DNA of 64,000 nucleotides. Origin: Egibacteraceae bacterium. GTDB taxonomy: Bacteria; Actinomycetota; Nitriliruptoria; Euzebyales; Egibacteraceae. Position 1 is the first letter of the stretch, and each line of letters starts with the position of its first letter. The stretch spans positions 1 to 64,000 of the forward strand of contig DATLGH010000034.1 in the NCBI GenBank assembly GCA_035540635.1, read 5' to 3'. The position numbers were made by a program, and so were the translations under genes. The notes below the pieces were generated by a model. The model saw only the letters and a list, made by a program, of their open reading frames with translations. It was not told the origin of the DNA and made no database searches. This document shows positions 22,795 to 32,086 of the stretch, piece after piece.

Positions 22795-23978
22795 CCGCGG
22801 GGGTTGCGGGCCGACCCGTTGACGCGCACCTCGAAGTGCAGGTGGGGCCCCGTGCAGCTGCCGCTGCAACCCACCGAGCCGATCCGCTCACCGGCGCTGA
22901 CCTGCTGCCCGCGGCTCACCATGATGCGGCTCTGGTGCGCGTAGGCGGTGACGATCCCGCCCCCGTGGTCGATGAGGGTCATCGACCCGTAGCCGCCCAT
23001 CGTGCCGGTGAAGCCCACCGTGCCCGCCCGCGCCGCCACGATGCCGGCTCCCGACGGGGCGCCGATGTCGACCCCCTGGTGCTGGCGGCCCCAGCGGGGC
23101 CCGTACTCGCTCGTCACCGGTCCGCTCGCCGGCCACACCCAGCCGCCCTGCGCGACGGGGGGCACGACGGACGTTGCGGCCCCGCCCGCGGAGCGGCTCG
23201 CACGCGGGGCCGCCGCCGCCCGGCTGGCGCGCCGGGCCATCGTCGCGAGCTCGCGGCTCTCCGCCTCGAGGTGGCGTTCCTGCGCCTCGAGCTGGGTTAC
23301 CGCCTCGGAGCTCGCCGCGAACACGAGCGCGCGGTCGTTGCGCAGATCGGCGACCTCGGCGTGGAGGTGACGCTGCTGGTCGAGCACCCGTGCGAGCGTC
23401 GCCTCCTCCTCCTCGAGGACCTCTCGCTGCGCGTCGACGGCGATCCCGGCGGCCGACACGCTCTCGAGGCTGCGCCGGTCCGCCGAGGCGACGATGTCGA
23501 TGTAGGAGGACCGCCGGACGGCCTCTGTGGGGTTGTCGGCGGCGAGCAGGGCGTCCATCGGGCCGCCGCCACCGCCCCGCTTGTAGAGCTCCACCGCCCG
23601 GTTGCGCATGACCCGTCGGCGCTCGGTCGCCTGGTGCTGGAGGTCGGCGAGATGATCGCGTGCGTCGTCGACCGCCTGCTGCTGGCGCTGCACCGCCTGC
23701 TCAGCCTGGCCCACGGCCGCGAGCACCTGCGCGAGATGGGCCTCGGCCTCGCGCAGCGCCGCTGCGTCCTGCGACTGACGGGCGCGGGCGGCGTCGAGCT
23801 GAGTCTTGACCGCGGCCACCTTCTGGCGCGTCTGGGTCAGGCGCCGCTCCTCGGTCGAGCGCCCGCCGCCGGAGTGCGCCCCCGCAGGGACGAGCAAGGT
23901 ACCGAGCATCACCGCCACGAGGGCCATGACGACGGTTGCCTGCAATCGTCTGCGGTGCGCTTCCTGCACTGGCTCCAT
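22782..23978 (-). CDS. M23 (LytM) peptidase with coiled coil, EnvC-like
   Basis: Protein of 398 residues starting MEPVQEAHRRRLQATVVMAL with a secretion signal. A long coiled coil (about residues 40-250, for example VKTQLDAARARQSQDAAALR) precedes a Ser/Ala linker and the LytM domain. The zinc motif is intact: HQGVDIGAPSG (H-x3-D) and HLHFEVRVNG (H-x-H), with a second His in TAYAHQSRIM. It is either a peptidoglycan endopeptidase or an EnvC-like activator; the complete zinc site favours an active enzyme. Divergent from the VanW gene. Confidence 0.9.
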   Translation of the reverse strand: MEPVQEAHRRRLQATVVMALVAVMLGTLLVPAGAHSGGGRSTEERRLTQTRQKVAAVKTQLDAARARQSQDAAALREAEAHLAQVLAAVGQAEQAVQRQQQAVDDARDHLADLQHQATERRRVMRNRAVELYKRGGGGGPMDALLAADNPTEAVRRSSYIDIVASADRRSLESVSAAGIAVDAQREVLEEEEATLARVLDQQRHLHAEVADLRNDRALVFAASSEAVTQLEAQERHLEAESRELATMARRASRAAAAPRASRSAGGAATSVVPPVAQGGWVWPASGPVTSEYGPRWGRQHQGVDIGAPSGAGIVAARAGTVGFTGTMGGYGSMTLIDHGGGIVTAYAHQSRIMVSRGQQVSAGERIGSVGCSGSCTGPHLHFEVRVNGSARNPRGYLP

Positions 23979-24177
23979 GTCCCGATCGCGCGCCCCTCGA
24001 GGCGGCGCCCCCGGGAACGGGCACGCCGACAACGCTGAGGAGCTCACCAAGTTGTGGGGAAGACTCGCGGAAGACTAGACGGGACGGGTGGCAGGGTCAA
24101 AGACCTCCTACGACGCACAGCGGCGCGAGCCGCCCCCCGACGCCTGGCGCAGCCGCTGGTAATCTCGTCGTCACGGT

Positions 24178-25935
24178 ATGCGCACACTCATCCCGGCTCC
24201 GCCTCGGGGGGGCCCGATCGCACGGGTCCGGCGGGCCGCCACTCTCGGTCTGCTGGCTCTCGCCGCCCTCGCAGCCGTGGCCGCCCTGTCGCTCGGGGGC
24301 ATGCGCCTGGCGCGCGCGGGCGCGTTGCCCGGCACCCAGGTCGCCGACCTCGAGGTCGGCGGCCTCGCCGAGGGCGAGCTCGCCGCCGCCGTGCGCCGCT
24401 ACGCGGAGCGCCGCGAGCAGGCGCCGGTGACGGTGGCGTCGAGCGACACCCGGGTGTCGGGCGTCGCCGCGGACCTCGGCTACCGCCTCGACGTCGACGC
24501 GACGGTGCAGGCGGTCCTCCGCCGCGGCCGCCAGGCCAACCCCCTCGCCGCGCTCGCCGACCAGCTGCGGGCGTTCGGGGGCACGATCGAGGTCGAACCG
24601 GTCGAGGACGTCGACGACGCGCGCCTCGACGCGTGGCTCGAGAACACCGCCGGGGCGCTCAACCAGTTCCCCGTCGAGGGCACCCTCGAGTTCGACGGGG
24701 CGACCATCACCCGTGTCGACCCCCAGCCGGGCGCGGTGGTGCCCCCCGGACCGCTCCGCGAGCGCCTGCTCGCCGTGGTCCTCGACGCCGACGGGGACAA
24801 CGTCGTACAGGCCGGAGCCGAGCCGGTGGAGCCCGAGACCACCGTGGAGGACGTCGACGCGGTGCTGGCCCAGGCCGAGCGGGCGGTCTCAGCGCCCGTG
24901 ACCCTGTCGCGCGGCGACCGCGGCGTCACGTTCTCACCCGACGACATCGGCAACCTGCTCGCTGTGGCCCGTGACGGCGGGGACCTGCGCCTCGAGGTGG
25001 ACCCCGCGAGCCTCGCCGACGTGGTCGCCGCGAGCACCCTCGAAGCCTTCGCGACCGAACCGGTCGACGCCCGCTTCACCGTCTCCGGTGGCGCGGTGAG
25101 CATCAGCCCCTCCCGCGAGGGCTTCCGCTTCGACCCGCAGACCGCCGCCGCGCAGCTGCTCGCCGTGGCGACATCGGAGGGCCCCCGCGACGCCACCCTC
25201 GAGGGTGAGGTCATCCCCCCGCAGCTGTCCACCGCCGACGCCGAGGCCCTGCGCATCGTCGAGCGCGTGTCGACGTTCACCACCGAGTTCCCTGCCGCTC
25301 AGAGCAGGGTCACGAACATCCACCGCATCGCCGACCTCGTCGACGGCGTGCTGCTCGAGCCGGGCGAGACCTTCTCGGTGAACCGCCACGTCGGGCCGCG
25401 CACCACCGCGAAGGGGTTCGTCGGCGGCGGCGCGATCTTCGAGGGGGAGTTCGTCGAGCAGATCGGCGGTGGCGTCAGCCAGTTCGCGACGACGCTGTAC
25501 AACGCCGCCTACTTCGGCGGCTACGCCATCCCCCAGCACAAGGCGCACTCCTACTACATCAGCCGCTACCCGCCCGGGCGGGAGGCGACGCTGAACTACC
25601 CCGACGTCGACCTCGTCATCCGCAACAACTCGCCCCACGGCGCCCTCATCAAGACCGCGCACACCGGCACGTCGGTCACCGTGTCGATCTACGGCACGCG
25701 CTGGGTGAACGTGGAGTCGGTCCCCGGTGAGCGCACGAACGTGACCGCTCCCCCGCTCGAGGTCCGGCCCGCGCCCAACCTGGCGCCGGGCGGCGAACGC
25801 GTCGTCCAGGAGGGACGCCCGGGGTTCGACATCACCGTCACCCGCGTGCTCACCTTCCCCGACGGGCGCGTCGAGCAGGAGCGGGTGTTCACCCGCTACC
25901 TGCCCGAGCCGCGCATCGTCGAGCGCGGGCCGTAG
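24178..25935 (+). CDS. VanW-family protein with PG-binding-4 domains
   Basis: Protein of 585 residues: one N-terminal membrane segment (ATLGLLALAALAAVAALSLG), two putative peptidoglycan-binding (YoaR-like) repeats over residues 50-360, then the VanW domain. That domain shows VTNIHRIADLVDGVLLEPGE, TFSVNRHVGPRT and EFVEQIGGGVSQFATTLYNA, with HSYYISRYPPGREATL near its end. VanW occurs in some vancomycin-resistance clusters and widely outside them; its exact role is unknown. TAATCT lies 12 bases before the ATG. Confidence 0.9.
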   Translation: MRTLIPAPPRGGPIARVRRAATLGLLALAALAAVAALSLGGMRLARAGALPGTQVADLEVGGLAEGELAAAVRRYAERREQAPVTVASSDTRVSGVAADLGYRLDVDATVQAVLRRGRQANPLAALADQLRAFGGTIEVEPVEDVDDARLDAWLENTAGALNQFPVEGTLEFDGATITRVDPQPGAVVPPGPLRERLLAVVLDADGDNVVQAGAEPVEPETTVEDVDAVLAQAERAVSAPVTLSRGDRGVTFSPDDIGNLLAVARDGGDLRLEVDPASLADVVAASTLEAFATEPVDARFTVSGGAVSISPSREGFRFDPQTAAAQLLAVATSEGPRDATLEGEVIPPQLSTADAEALRIVERVSTFTTEFPAAQSRVTNIHRIADLVDGVLLEPGETFSVNRHVGPRTTAKGFVGGGAIFEGEFVEQIGGGVSQFATTLYNAAYFGGYAIPQHKAHSYYISRYPPGREATLNYPDVDLVIRNNSPHGALIKTAHTGTSVTVSIYGTRWVNVESVPGERTNVTAPPLEVRPAPNLAPGGERVVQEGRPGFDITVTRVLTFPDGRVEQERVFTRYLPEPRIVERGP

Positions 25936-26016
25936 TGGCCGCCCGCGCGGCGCAGGAGTCGTGACGGGCGCGCCCCACACCTACACTGCTCACCGAGTGA
26001 CCGGCCTCCCCACGCC

Positions 26017-27360
26017 ATGCTGACCGCGCTCGGCCTGCTGGCCGTCGGTGCGCTGATCGCCGCCAACGGCTACTTCGTCGCGGCGGAGTTCTCGTTCGTC
26101 GCCGCCCGCCGCACCCGTCTGGAGGAGGCGGCCTCCGCCGGCGACCGCCGCGCCACCCTCGCGCTCACCGTCCGCGAGCGGCTGTCGTTCATGCTCTCGG
26201 GCGCCCAGCTCGGGATCACCGCGACGTCCCTGCTCGTGGGCTACATCGCCGAGCCGACCCTCGGCCGCGCGCTTCGACCCCTCGTCGCCCTCGCGGGCCT
26301 CGGCGAGCAGGCCGCGTTCGGGGTCGCCTTCACCCTCGGGTTCATCGTGGCCACGACGGCCCAGATGGTCGTCGGCGAGCTCGCCCCGAAGAACCTCGCC
26401 ATCGCCCGCGCCGAGCCGGTGGCCCTCTCCCTCGCCCGCTCCACCTACTGGTACACCCGCCTGGCCGGCCCGGTCATCCGCCTGTTCGACAACGCCGCGA
26501 ACGGGCTGCTGCGCGCCGTGGGGATCGCGCCGGTCCAGGACGTGCCGAACGCGGTGTCCCCCGAGGAGCTCGAGCACATCATCGCCGAGTCGACCCGGGA
26601 GGGGTCGCTCACCGCCGGCCAGGCGGGCCTGCTGTCACGTGCCCTCGACTTCCGCAGCCTGCGGGCCGGCGACGTCATGGTCGCCCGCCCGCAGATCGTG
26701 TCCATCCCCGCCGACGCCACCTGCGAGGACCTGCGCCGCCTCGCCGTGGAGAGCGGGCACTCCCGCTTCCCGGTCGTCGGCGGGGACCTCGACGACGTCC
26801 GCGGGGTCGTGCAGGCCAAGGACGTCTTCCGCGTCGACGCGGCGGTGCGCGCGCGCGCGCCGGTCCGCAGCCTGCTGCAGCCCACGCTCGCGGTCCCCGA
26901 GACCGCGACGGTCGGCTCGCTGCTCGGCGAGCTGCGCGCCGCCCACAGCCCCCTCGCGGTGGTCGTCGACGAGCACGGCGGCACCGCCGGCATCGTCACC
27001 CTCGAAGACATCGTCGAGGAGCTCGTCGGGGAGATCCGCGACGAGCACGACCCGGCCGAACCGGGCGTGCAGGCGCTGCGGGACGGCTCCTTTCTCGTCC
27101 CCGGAGGGTGGCGCATCGACGAGACGGCCCGCGACACCGGTGTGGCGCTGCCCGAAGGCGACTACGACACCGTCGGCGGCCTCGTCATGGCCAGCCTCGG
27201 GCGGGTACCCGAGCCGGGCGACATCGTGGAGGTCGACGGTGCCCGGCTGCAGGTGCACTCCCTGACAGGCCTTGCCGTCGGCGCTGTCCGCCTCGTCCCC
27301 GCGGGCGCCGGGTCGGCGCGTCACGGGTCCCCGCACGACGGCGACGGAGGCCCGCGGTGA
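26017..27360 (+). CDS. CNNM/CorC-HlyC family transporter, first paralogue
   Basis: Protein of 447 residues: DUF21 membrane domain (ANGYFVAAEFSFVAARRTRL, QMVVGELAPKNLAIARAEPV), a tandem CBS pair (GDVMVARPQIVSIPADATCE; LAVVVDEHGGTAGIVTLEDI) and a C-terminal CorC_HlyC domain (DTVGGLVMASLGRVPEPGDI). The family includes Mg/Co-related transporters and CNNM homologues. A TACACT box lies 29 bases before ATG. The next gene is a paralogue overlapping by GTGA, so they may form a heterodimer. Confidence 0.93.
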   Translation: MLTALGLLAVGALIAANGYFVAAEFSFVAARRTRLEEAASAGDRRATLALTVRERLSFMLSGAQLGITATSLLVGYIAEPTLGRALRPLVALAGLGEQAAFGVAFTLGFIVATTAQMVVGELAPKNLAIARAEPVALSLARSTYWYTRLAGPVIRLFDNAANGLLRAVGIAPVQDVPNAVSPEELEHIIAESTREGSLTAGQAGLLSRALDFRSLRAGDVMVARPQIVSIPADATCEDLRRLAVESGHSRFPVVGGDLDDVRGVVQAKDVFRVDAAVRARAPVRSLLQPTLAVPETATVGSLLGELRAAHSPLAVVVDEHGGTAGIVTLEDIVEELVGEIRDEHDPAEPGVQALRDGSFLVPGGWRIDETARDTGVALPEGDYDTVGGLVMASLGRVPEPGDIVEVDGARLQVHSLTGLAVGAVRLVPAGAGSARHGSPHDGDGGPR

Positions 27361-28661
27361 GCCCCACCGCCGCGCTCGTCGGCCTCGCGCTGCTCCTCGC
27401 CAACGGCGCGTTCGTCGCCGCGGAGTTCGCGCTCCTCGCCGCCCGCCGGTCGCGGCTGGAGCAGCTCGCCGGCGAGGGCAGGCGCGCCGCGGCTCACGCC
27501 CTCGCCGCCGTCCGCGAGCTGTCGCTCATGCTCGCCGCGGCCCAGCTCGGCATCACGATGTGCTCGCTGGGGCTCGGGGCGGTCGCCGAGCCGGCCCTCG
27601 AGCGCGGGTTGTCGCAGCTCCTCGTTCTGGCGGCCCTGCCCGAGGGCGCCCGCCACGCCATCGCCTTCGCCCTCGCACTGTCGATCGTCGTGTTCCTCCA
27701 CATGGTCGTCGGCGAGATGGCGCCGAAGTCGTGGGCGATCTCCGACCCCGAACGCTCGGCGATGTTGCTCGCCCGCCCCTTCCGTGCCTTCGCGGCGGTC
27801 GTGCGACCGTTCATCCGGCTGCTCAACGCCCTCGCGAACGGCCTCGTCCGGCTCGTGGGCGTGCAGCCACAGGACGAGCTCGCCGCCACCCACTCCCCCA
27901 CCGACCTGCTCATGCTCGTCGCCGAGTCCGCCCAGCAGGGGACGCTGCCCCCGGAGCAGTCCGACCTGCTCGCCCGCGCCCTCGACCTGTCCGACCTCGA
28001 CGCCCAGGCGGCGATGACCCCGCGCAGCGACATCGTCGCCGTCCGCGCCGACGCGGGGATCGACGAGCTCGAGCGCCTCGCACGCGAGACGGGCCGCTCG
28101 CGCATCCCCGTCCGCGACGGCGAGCTCGACCGGATCCGGGGGGTCGTGCACGTCAAGGACCTCCTCGCCGTCCCCGCCGAGCAGCGCGCCCGCGTCACCG
28201 CCGCGACGCTGGCCCGCCCCGCGCTCGTCGCCCCCGAGTCCCGGCCGCTCGATAGCCTCATGCTCGACATGCGCCGTGACCGCCAGCACGTGGCCATCGT
28301 CGTCGACGAGTTCGGCACCGTCACCGGGCTCGTCGCGCTCGAGGACCTGCTCGAGGAGCTCATCGGCGAGTTCGAGGACGAGTCGGACCGCCCCGGGTCC
28401 GCCGGCCACGTGCTCCGGCGTCGCCCACCCGATGGCGCGCTGCTGCTGCCGGGCGCGCTGCGGCCCGACGAGCTCGCCGACCGGACCGGCGTCGCCGTCC
28501 CCGAGGGCGAGTGGGAGACCGTGGCCGGCTACGTCATCGCCCAGCTCGGGCGCCTGCCCCGGGTCGGGGACGCGGTCCCCGTGCCCGACGGGTCACGGCT
28601 GGAGGTCACGACGATGCAGGGCCACCGCATCCTCGAGCTGGCCCTCCGGCGCCCGCGGTGA
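27357..28661 (+). CDS. CNNM/CorC-HlyC family transporter, second paralogue
   Basis: Protein of 434 residues with the same domain order as its upstream neighbour: DUF21 (LLANGAFVAAEFALLAARRS, LHMVVGEMAPKSWAISDPER), two CBS motifs (SDIVAVRADAGIDELERLA; VAIVVDEFGTVTGLVALEDL) and the CorC_HlyC end domain. GTG at 27357 overlaps the first gene's stop. Tandem CNNM paralogues are common in actinobacteria and Firmicutes. The stop again overlaps the next gene (GTGA), making a three-gene unit. Confidence 0.92.
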   Translation: MSPTAALVGLALLLANGAFVAAEFALLAARRSRLEQLAGEGRRAAAHALAAVRELSLMLAAAQLGITMCSLGLGAVAEPALERGLSQLLVLAALPEGARHAIAFALALSIVVFLHMVVGEMAPKSWAISDPERSAMLLARPFRAFAAVVRPFIRLLNALANGLVRLVGVQPQDELAATHSPTDLLMLVAESAQQGTLPPEQSDLLARALDLSDLDAQAAMTPRSDIVAVRADAGIDELERLARETGRSRIPVRDGELDRIRGVVHVKDLLAVPAEQRARVTAATLARPALVAPESRPLDSLMLDMRRDRQHVAIVVDEFGTVTGLVALEDLLEELIGEFEDESDRPGSAGHVLRRRPPDGALLLPGALRPDELADRTGVAVPEGEWETVAGYVIAQLGRLPRVGDAVPVPDGSRLEVTTMQGHRILELALRRPR

Positions 28662-29824
28662 GCGGAGCGGCCGGCACGACGGCGGGCCGCGAGCGGCGAC
28701 CGCGCAGGGTCGTCGCGGTGGTGGCGGCCGCGGGCGTCGTCGCGGCGGTGCTCAGCCCGCCGGTCTCCGCGCGCCTGAAGGCGGTCGCGGTCGGCGCCGA
28801 GGCGATCGGCTACGCCCTTCCGCGGCCGTTCGCCGCCGACGTCTCCCGCGTGGAGACGCGGCTCGGCGGTGTCACCGGCGACCTCTACGCATCGAGCCGG
28901 CCGGCGCCCGCCATCGTGCTGCTGCCCGGAGCCACTCCGGCCGGGCGGGACGACCCTCGCGCGGTGGCCGTCGCCCGCGCCGTCGCCAGGGCCGGACGGA
29001 CGGTCTTCGTCCCCGAGCTCACCCTCTACGCGCGCAGCATCGACGTGGAGGACGTCGACCGCATCGCCACGGCGGCGACCGCACTCGCCGGCCATCCCCT
29101 CGGGCTGGGACCCGTCGTGATCGTCGGGTTCTCCTACGGCGGCGCCTACGGCCTCGTCGCCGCGGCCGACCCCCGCCTGTCGGGGCGCCTCGCCCTCGTC
29201 GCGACGTTCGGCGCCTACTGGGACCTCCTCGGTGTCGTCCAGGCGGCCACGACGGGCACGTCGATCGTCCAAGAGACGCGCATCGGGTGGAACGCCGACC
29301 CCCAGGCCGGCGAGCTGCTCACCGAGCACGCCGTCCAGCTGGCCCCCGCGGGCCACCGCGACCAGCTCGCGGCGGCGCTGGCGGGCCAGGCCGAACCCGC
29401 CGAGCTCGACAGGGACGCCCGGGCGCTCTACGACCTGCTCACCAACGACGACCCCGAGCGCACGCCCGCGCTCGCCGCACGGCTCGCGCCCGACGCGCGC
29501 CGCACCCTTCGGCAGCTCTCACCCGCCCGCACCGCTCACCGGGTCGACGCGCCGCTCGTCGCGATGCACGCGGTCGACGACCCGGCGGTGCCCTACGCCG
29601 AGGCGCTGCGGCTCGTGCGCGACCGCCCCGACGCCCGCCTGCTCACCGTCGAGCTGTTCACCCACGTCGACTTCGCCCCGGCGAGCCTGCTCGCGGGCGC
29701 CCCGGACCTCTGGCGCACCTGGCGCTTCGCCGGCTGGGTGCTCGCCGCACAGGAGCGCCCCGTCCTCGCAGGTCGGGCTAGTAGGTGGGGATGGAGCGGT
29801 CCACCTGGCGCGCGTAGGCGTTGA
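28658..29824 (+). CDS. Membrane-anchored alpha/beta hydrolase
   Basis: Protein of 388 residues. It starts with a basic N-terminus and a hydrophobic segment (VVAVVAAAGVVAAVLSPPVS). The hydrolase fold shows VLLPGATPAGRDD, nucleophile motif GFSYGG, the acid region AMHAVDDPAVP and His in ELFTHVDFAP. The substrate is unknown. GTG start coupled to the CNNM gene, so it may be co-expressed with metal transport by position alone. Its last 47 bases overlap the convergent moeZ gene, and its final residues are low complexity. Confidence 0.78.
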   Translation: MSGAAGTTAGRERRPRRVVAVVAAAGVVAAVLSPPVSARLKAVAVGAEAIGYALPRPFAADVSRVETRLGGVTGDLYASSRPAPAIVLLPGATPAGRDDPRAVAVARAVARAGRTVFVPELTLYARSIDVEDVDRIATAATALAGHPLGLGPVVIVGFSYGGAYGLVAAADPRLSGRLALVATFGAYWDLLGVVQAATTGTSIVQETRIGWNADPQAGELLTEHAVQLAPAGHRDQLAAALAGQAEPAELDRDARALYDLLTNDDPERTPALAARLAPDARRTLRQLSPARTAHRVDAPLVAMHAVDDPAVPYAEALRLVRDRPDARLLTVELFTHVDFAPASLLAGAPDLWRTWRFAGWVLAAQERPVLAGRASRWGWSGPPGARRR

Positions 29825-30944
29825 TGCCCCCGTGGAGGTTGCGCACCTTGCGGAAGCCCGCCTCGCTGAGCAGCCGGCACGCCTGCGCCGAGCGGACGCC
29901 GCTCTTGCAGTGGACGACGATGTCCTCGGCCGAGTCGAGCTCGTGGAGGCGCTGGGGCAGGGTGCCGAGGGGGATGAGGTCGGCGCCGGGGATGCGGGAG
30001 ATGTCGTACTCGTGCGGCTCGCGGACGTCGATGACGCGGACGTTCTCGCGCACGCGCGCGAACTCCTCGGGGGTGATCTCCACCAACCCGCCGTCGCTCA
30101 CCTGCTGCTCCCCCTCGACGGCGGGCACGCCGCAGAACTGCTCATAGTCGATGAGCTCCGTGACCGTCGGGTTCTTGCCGCAGATGGGGCACTCCGGGTC
30201 CTTGTTCACCTTGATGGTCTGCCAGCGTGACTCGAGGGCGTCGTAGATCTGCATCCGACCGACGAGCGGCTCGCCGATGCCGGTGAGCAGCTTGATGCCC
30301 TCCGTGGCCTGGCCGGCGCCGATCGTGGCGCAGATGACGCCGAACACGCCGCCCTCCGCGCACGACGGCACCATACCGGGCGGCGGCGGCTCGGGGAACA
30401 TGCACCGGTAGCAGGGGCCCTCCTTGGCGTAGAAGACCGCCAGCTGGCCGTCGAAGCGGAAGATCGAGCCGTACACGTTCGGCTTGCCGAGCAGCACGCA
30501 CGCGTCGTTCACGAGGTAGCGCGTGGGGAAGTTGTCCGTCCCGTCGATCACGACGTCGTAGCCGGCCACGATGTCGAGGGCGTTGTCGCTCGTCAGCGCG
30601 GTCTCGTGGAGGCGGACCTCGACGTGGGGGTTGATGTCGTTGATCGTGTCCCGCGCGCTCTCGACCTTGCGCTTGCCGATGTCCGAGGTCCCATGGATGA
30701 CCTGGCGCTGGAGGTTGGATTCGTCGACGACGTCGAAGTCGACGAGGCCGAGCGTGCCGACCCCCGCGGCCGCGAGGTACATGGCGAGCGGCGAGCCGAG
30801 CCCACCGGTGCCCACGAGCAGGACCTTCGCCGCCTTCAGGCGGCCCTGCCCCTCCACGCCCACGTTCGGCATGATGAGGTGGCGCGCGTAGCGGCGGATC
30901 TCGTCGTTGGTCAGGGGGGCCGGCTCTTTGATGAGGGGTTCCAT
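29778..30944 (-). CDS. moeZ: Adenylyltransferase/sulfurtransferase MoeZ
   Basis: Protein of 388 residues: E1-like ThiF/MoeB domain followed by rhodanese. ATP-binding VLLVGTGGLGSPLAMYLAAA, the DNFPTRYLVNDAC region, and zinc Cys pairs CYRC and CPIC are present. The rhodanese active loop is VVHCKSGVRSAQ. MoeZ activates C-terminal Gly of sulfur-carrier proteins (MoaD, CysO or ThiS type) and loads sulfur. Start at ATG complement 30942-30944 gives MEPLIKEPAPLTNDEIRRYA; upstream frame residues are spurious. It lies 214 bp beyond the suf operon on the same strand and could receive sulfur from SufS. Confidence 0.93.
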   Translation of the reverse strand: MEPLIKEPAPLTNDEIRRYARHLIMPNVGVEGQGRLKAAKVLLVGTGGLGSPLAMYLAAAGVGTLGLVDFDVVDESNLQRQVIHGTSDIGKRKVESARDTINDINPHVEVRLHETALTSDNALDIVAGYDVVIDGTDNFPTRYLVNDACVLLGKPNVYGSIFRFDGQLAVFYAKEGPCYRCMFPEPPPPGMVPSCAEGGVFGVICATIGAGQATEGIKLLTGIGEPLVGRMQIYDALESRWQTIKVNKDPECPICGKNPTVTELIDYEQFCGVPAVEGEQQVSDGGLVEITPEEFARVRENVRVIDVREPHEYDISRIPGADLIPLGTLPQRLHELDSAEDIVVHCKSGVRSAQACRLLSEAGFRKVRNLHGGINAYARQVDRSIPTY

Positions 30945-31158
30945 GCGGCAGTCAACCATTCGTGCAGGCGGAAATTCCCTCTGATGGTACGCCTCGCGAC
31001 GGTGACCCCCGGGTGGCAACAGGGCAAACCGGGGGGGTCCGTGGCGGCAGCAGGGTGATGCGCAGGCCGATGCCGAAGTCGAGGTCGCCGGCGGCGCGCG
31101 TGGTCGCGAAACGGTCAACAGCAGTCATGACGTCGCGGGTTGCGACCCCCACGAAGAT

Positions 31159-31566
31159 TCAGACGCTGAACCCCATCGCGCGGAGCTCGTCCTTCGCCTC
31201 GTCGGCGATCATGTCGGTGCTCCACGGCGGCGAGAACGTGAACTCGACGTCGACCTCCTCGACCCCCGGCAGGGGCGCGAGCACGAGCGTGCACTGGGAG
31301 TGGATGAGCTCCGTCAGCGGGCACCCCATCGACGTGAGCGTCATCTCGACGGTGACCTTGCCGTTGTCCTTGTGGATGGCGTAGATGAGGCCGAGGTCGA
31401 CGACGTTGATGCCGATCTCGGGGTCCATGACCGCCTTGAGCGCCTGGCGCATGGCCTCCTCGGTCGCCATCCCGTCCTCGCCGACCGGGACGTCGGTGAA
31501 GGCGTCGGGCGCACCGGTTCCCGCGCCCGCCTCCTGCGGCCAGCTTCGCATGTCGGTCTCACTCAT
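31159..31566 (-). CDS. sufT: Fe-S assembly MIP18/DUF59 protein SufT
   Basis: Protein of 135 residues. An acidic N-terminal extension precedes the MIP18 domain: MDPEIGINVVDLGLIYAIHK, then TLTSMGCPLTELI with the conserved Cys, and VEFTFSPPWSTDMI. SufT proteins help mature Fe-S enzymes. The start overlaps the sufU stop, typical of suf operons in Gram-positive bacteria. Confidence 0.92.
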   Translation of the reverse strand: MSETDMRSWPQEAGAGTGAPDAFTDVPVGEDGMATEEAMRQALKAVMDPEIGINVVDLGLIYAIHKDNGKVTVEMTLTSMGCPLTELIHSQCTLVLAPLPGVEEVDVEFTFSPPWSTDMIADEAKDELRAMGFSV

Positions 31567-32032
31567 GGGTGACGCGGTGTCCCGCTTCCCCCTCCCGGTA
31601 GGTCTCCATTGCGTCCCTCAGCGCCATCCACCCGAGCAGGGCGCACTTCACCCGTACGGGGAACTTCGCCACGCCCTGGAACGCCACCCCGTCGAGCAGG
31701 TCGTCCTCACGCTTCAGGGCCTCGCCGTGCATCATGAGCCGGAAGGCCTCGGCGAGGTCGTCGGCGTCGGTGAGCTCCCGGCCGAGCACGGCCTCGGTCA
31801 TCGCCGAGGCCGCCGCCATCGAGATCGAGCAGCCCTCGCCCTCGAACGCGAGCTTGTCGATGCGTTCACCGTCGACGTGCATGCGCAGGTCGAGCTCGTC
31901 CCCGCAGAGCGGGTTGGAATGGTGCACGTGCACGTCGCACGGCTCGAGTTCCCCTGACCGGTTCCGCGGCTTGCGGTAGTGGTCGAGGATGATCTCGTGG
32001 TAGAGGTCGTCCAGTGACATGGGTGTCGTCAT
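31559..32032 (-). CDS. sufU: Fe-S assembly sulfurtransferase SufU
   Basis: Protein of 157 residues from MTTPMSLDDLYHEIILDHYR. The zinc ligands of SufU are visible: Cys43 and Asp45 in NPLCGDELDL, Cys68 in EGEGCSISMAAAS and Cys130 in VRVKCALLGW. The insertion between the second and third Cys marks SufU rather than scaffold IscU. It accepts persulfide sulfur from SufS by a zinc-ligand swap. I chose ATG at 32032 for its GAAGG site; an upstream frame adds 15 residues. Confidence 0.95.
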   Translation of the reverse strand: MTTPMSLDDLYHEIILDHYRKPRNRSGELEPCDVHVHHSNPLCGDELDLRMHVDGERIDKLAFEGEGCSISMAAASAMTEAVLGRELTDADDLAEAFRLMMHGEALKREDDLLDGVAFQGVAKFPVRVKCALLGWMALRDAMETYREGEAGHRVTHE

Positions 32033-32086
32033 ACCGCCTTCTGCTCGATGACGGATGTCGGGTTGCGGTGTCGCCACTCCATCGCG

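Noticed and set aside
21696-24038. 780-codon plus-strand frame across the GT-C and M23 genes
   Set aside because: Shadow frame; the correct frames carry GT-C and LytM motifs.
30952-31152. 66-codon minus-strand frame between sufT and moeZ
   Set aside because: Second half is low complexity, no ribosome site and no family; kept as intergenic.
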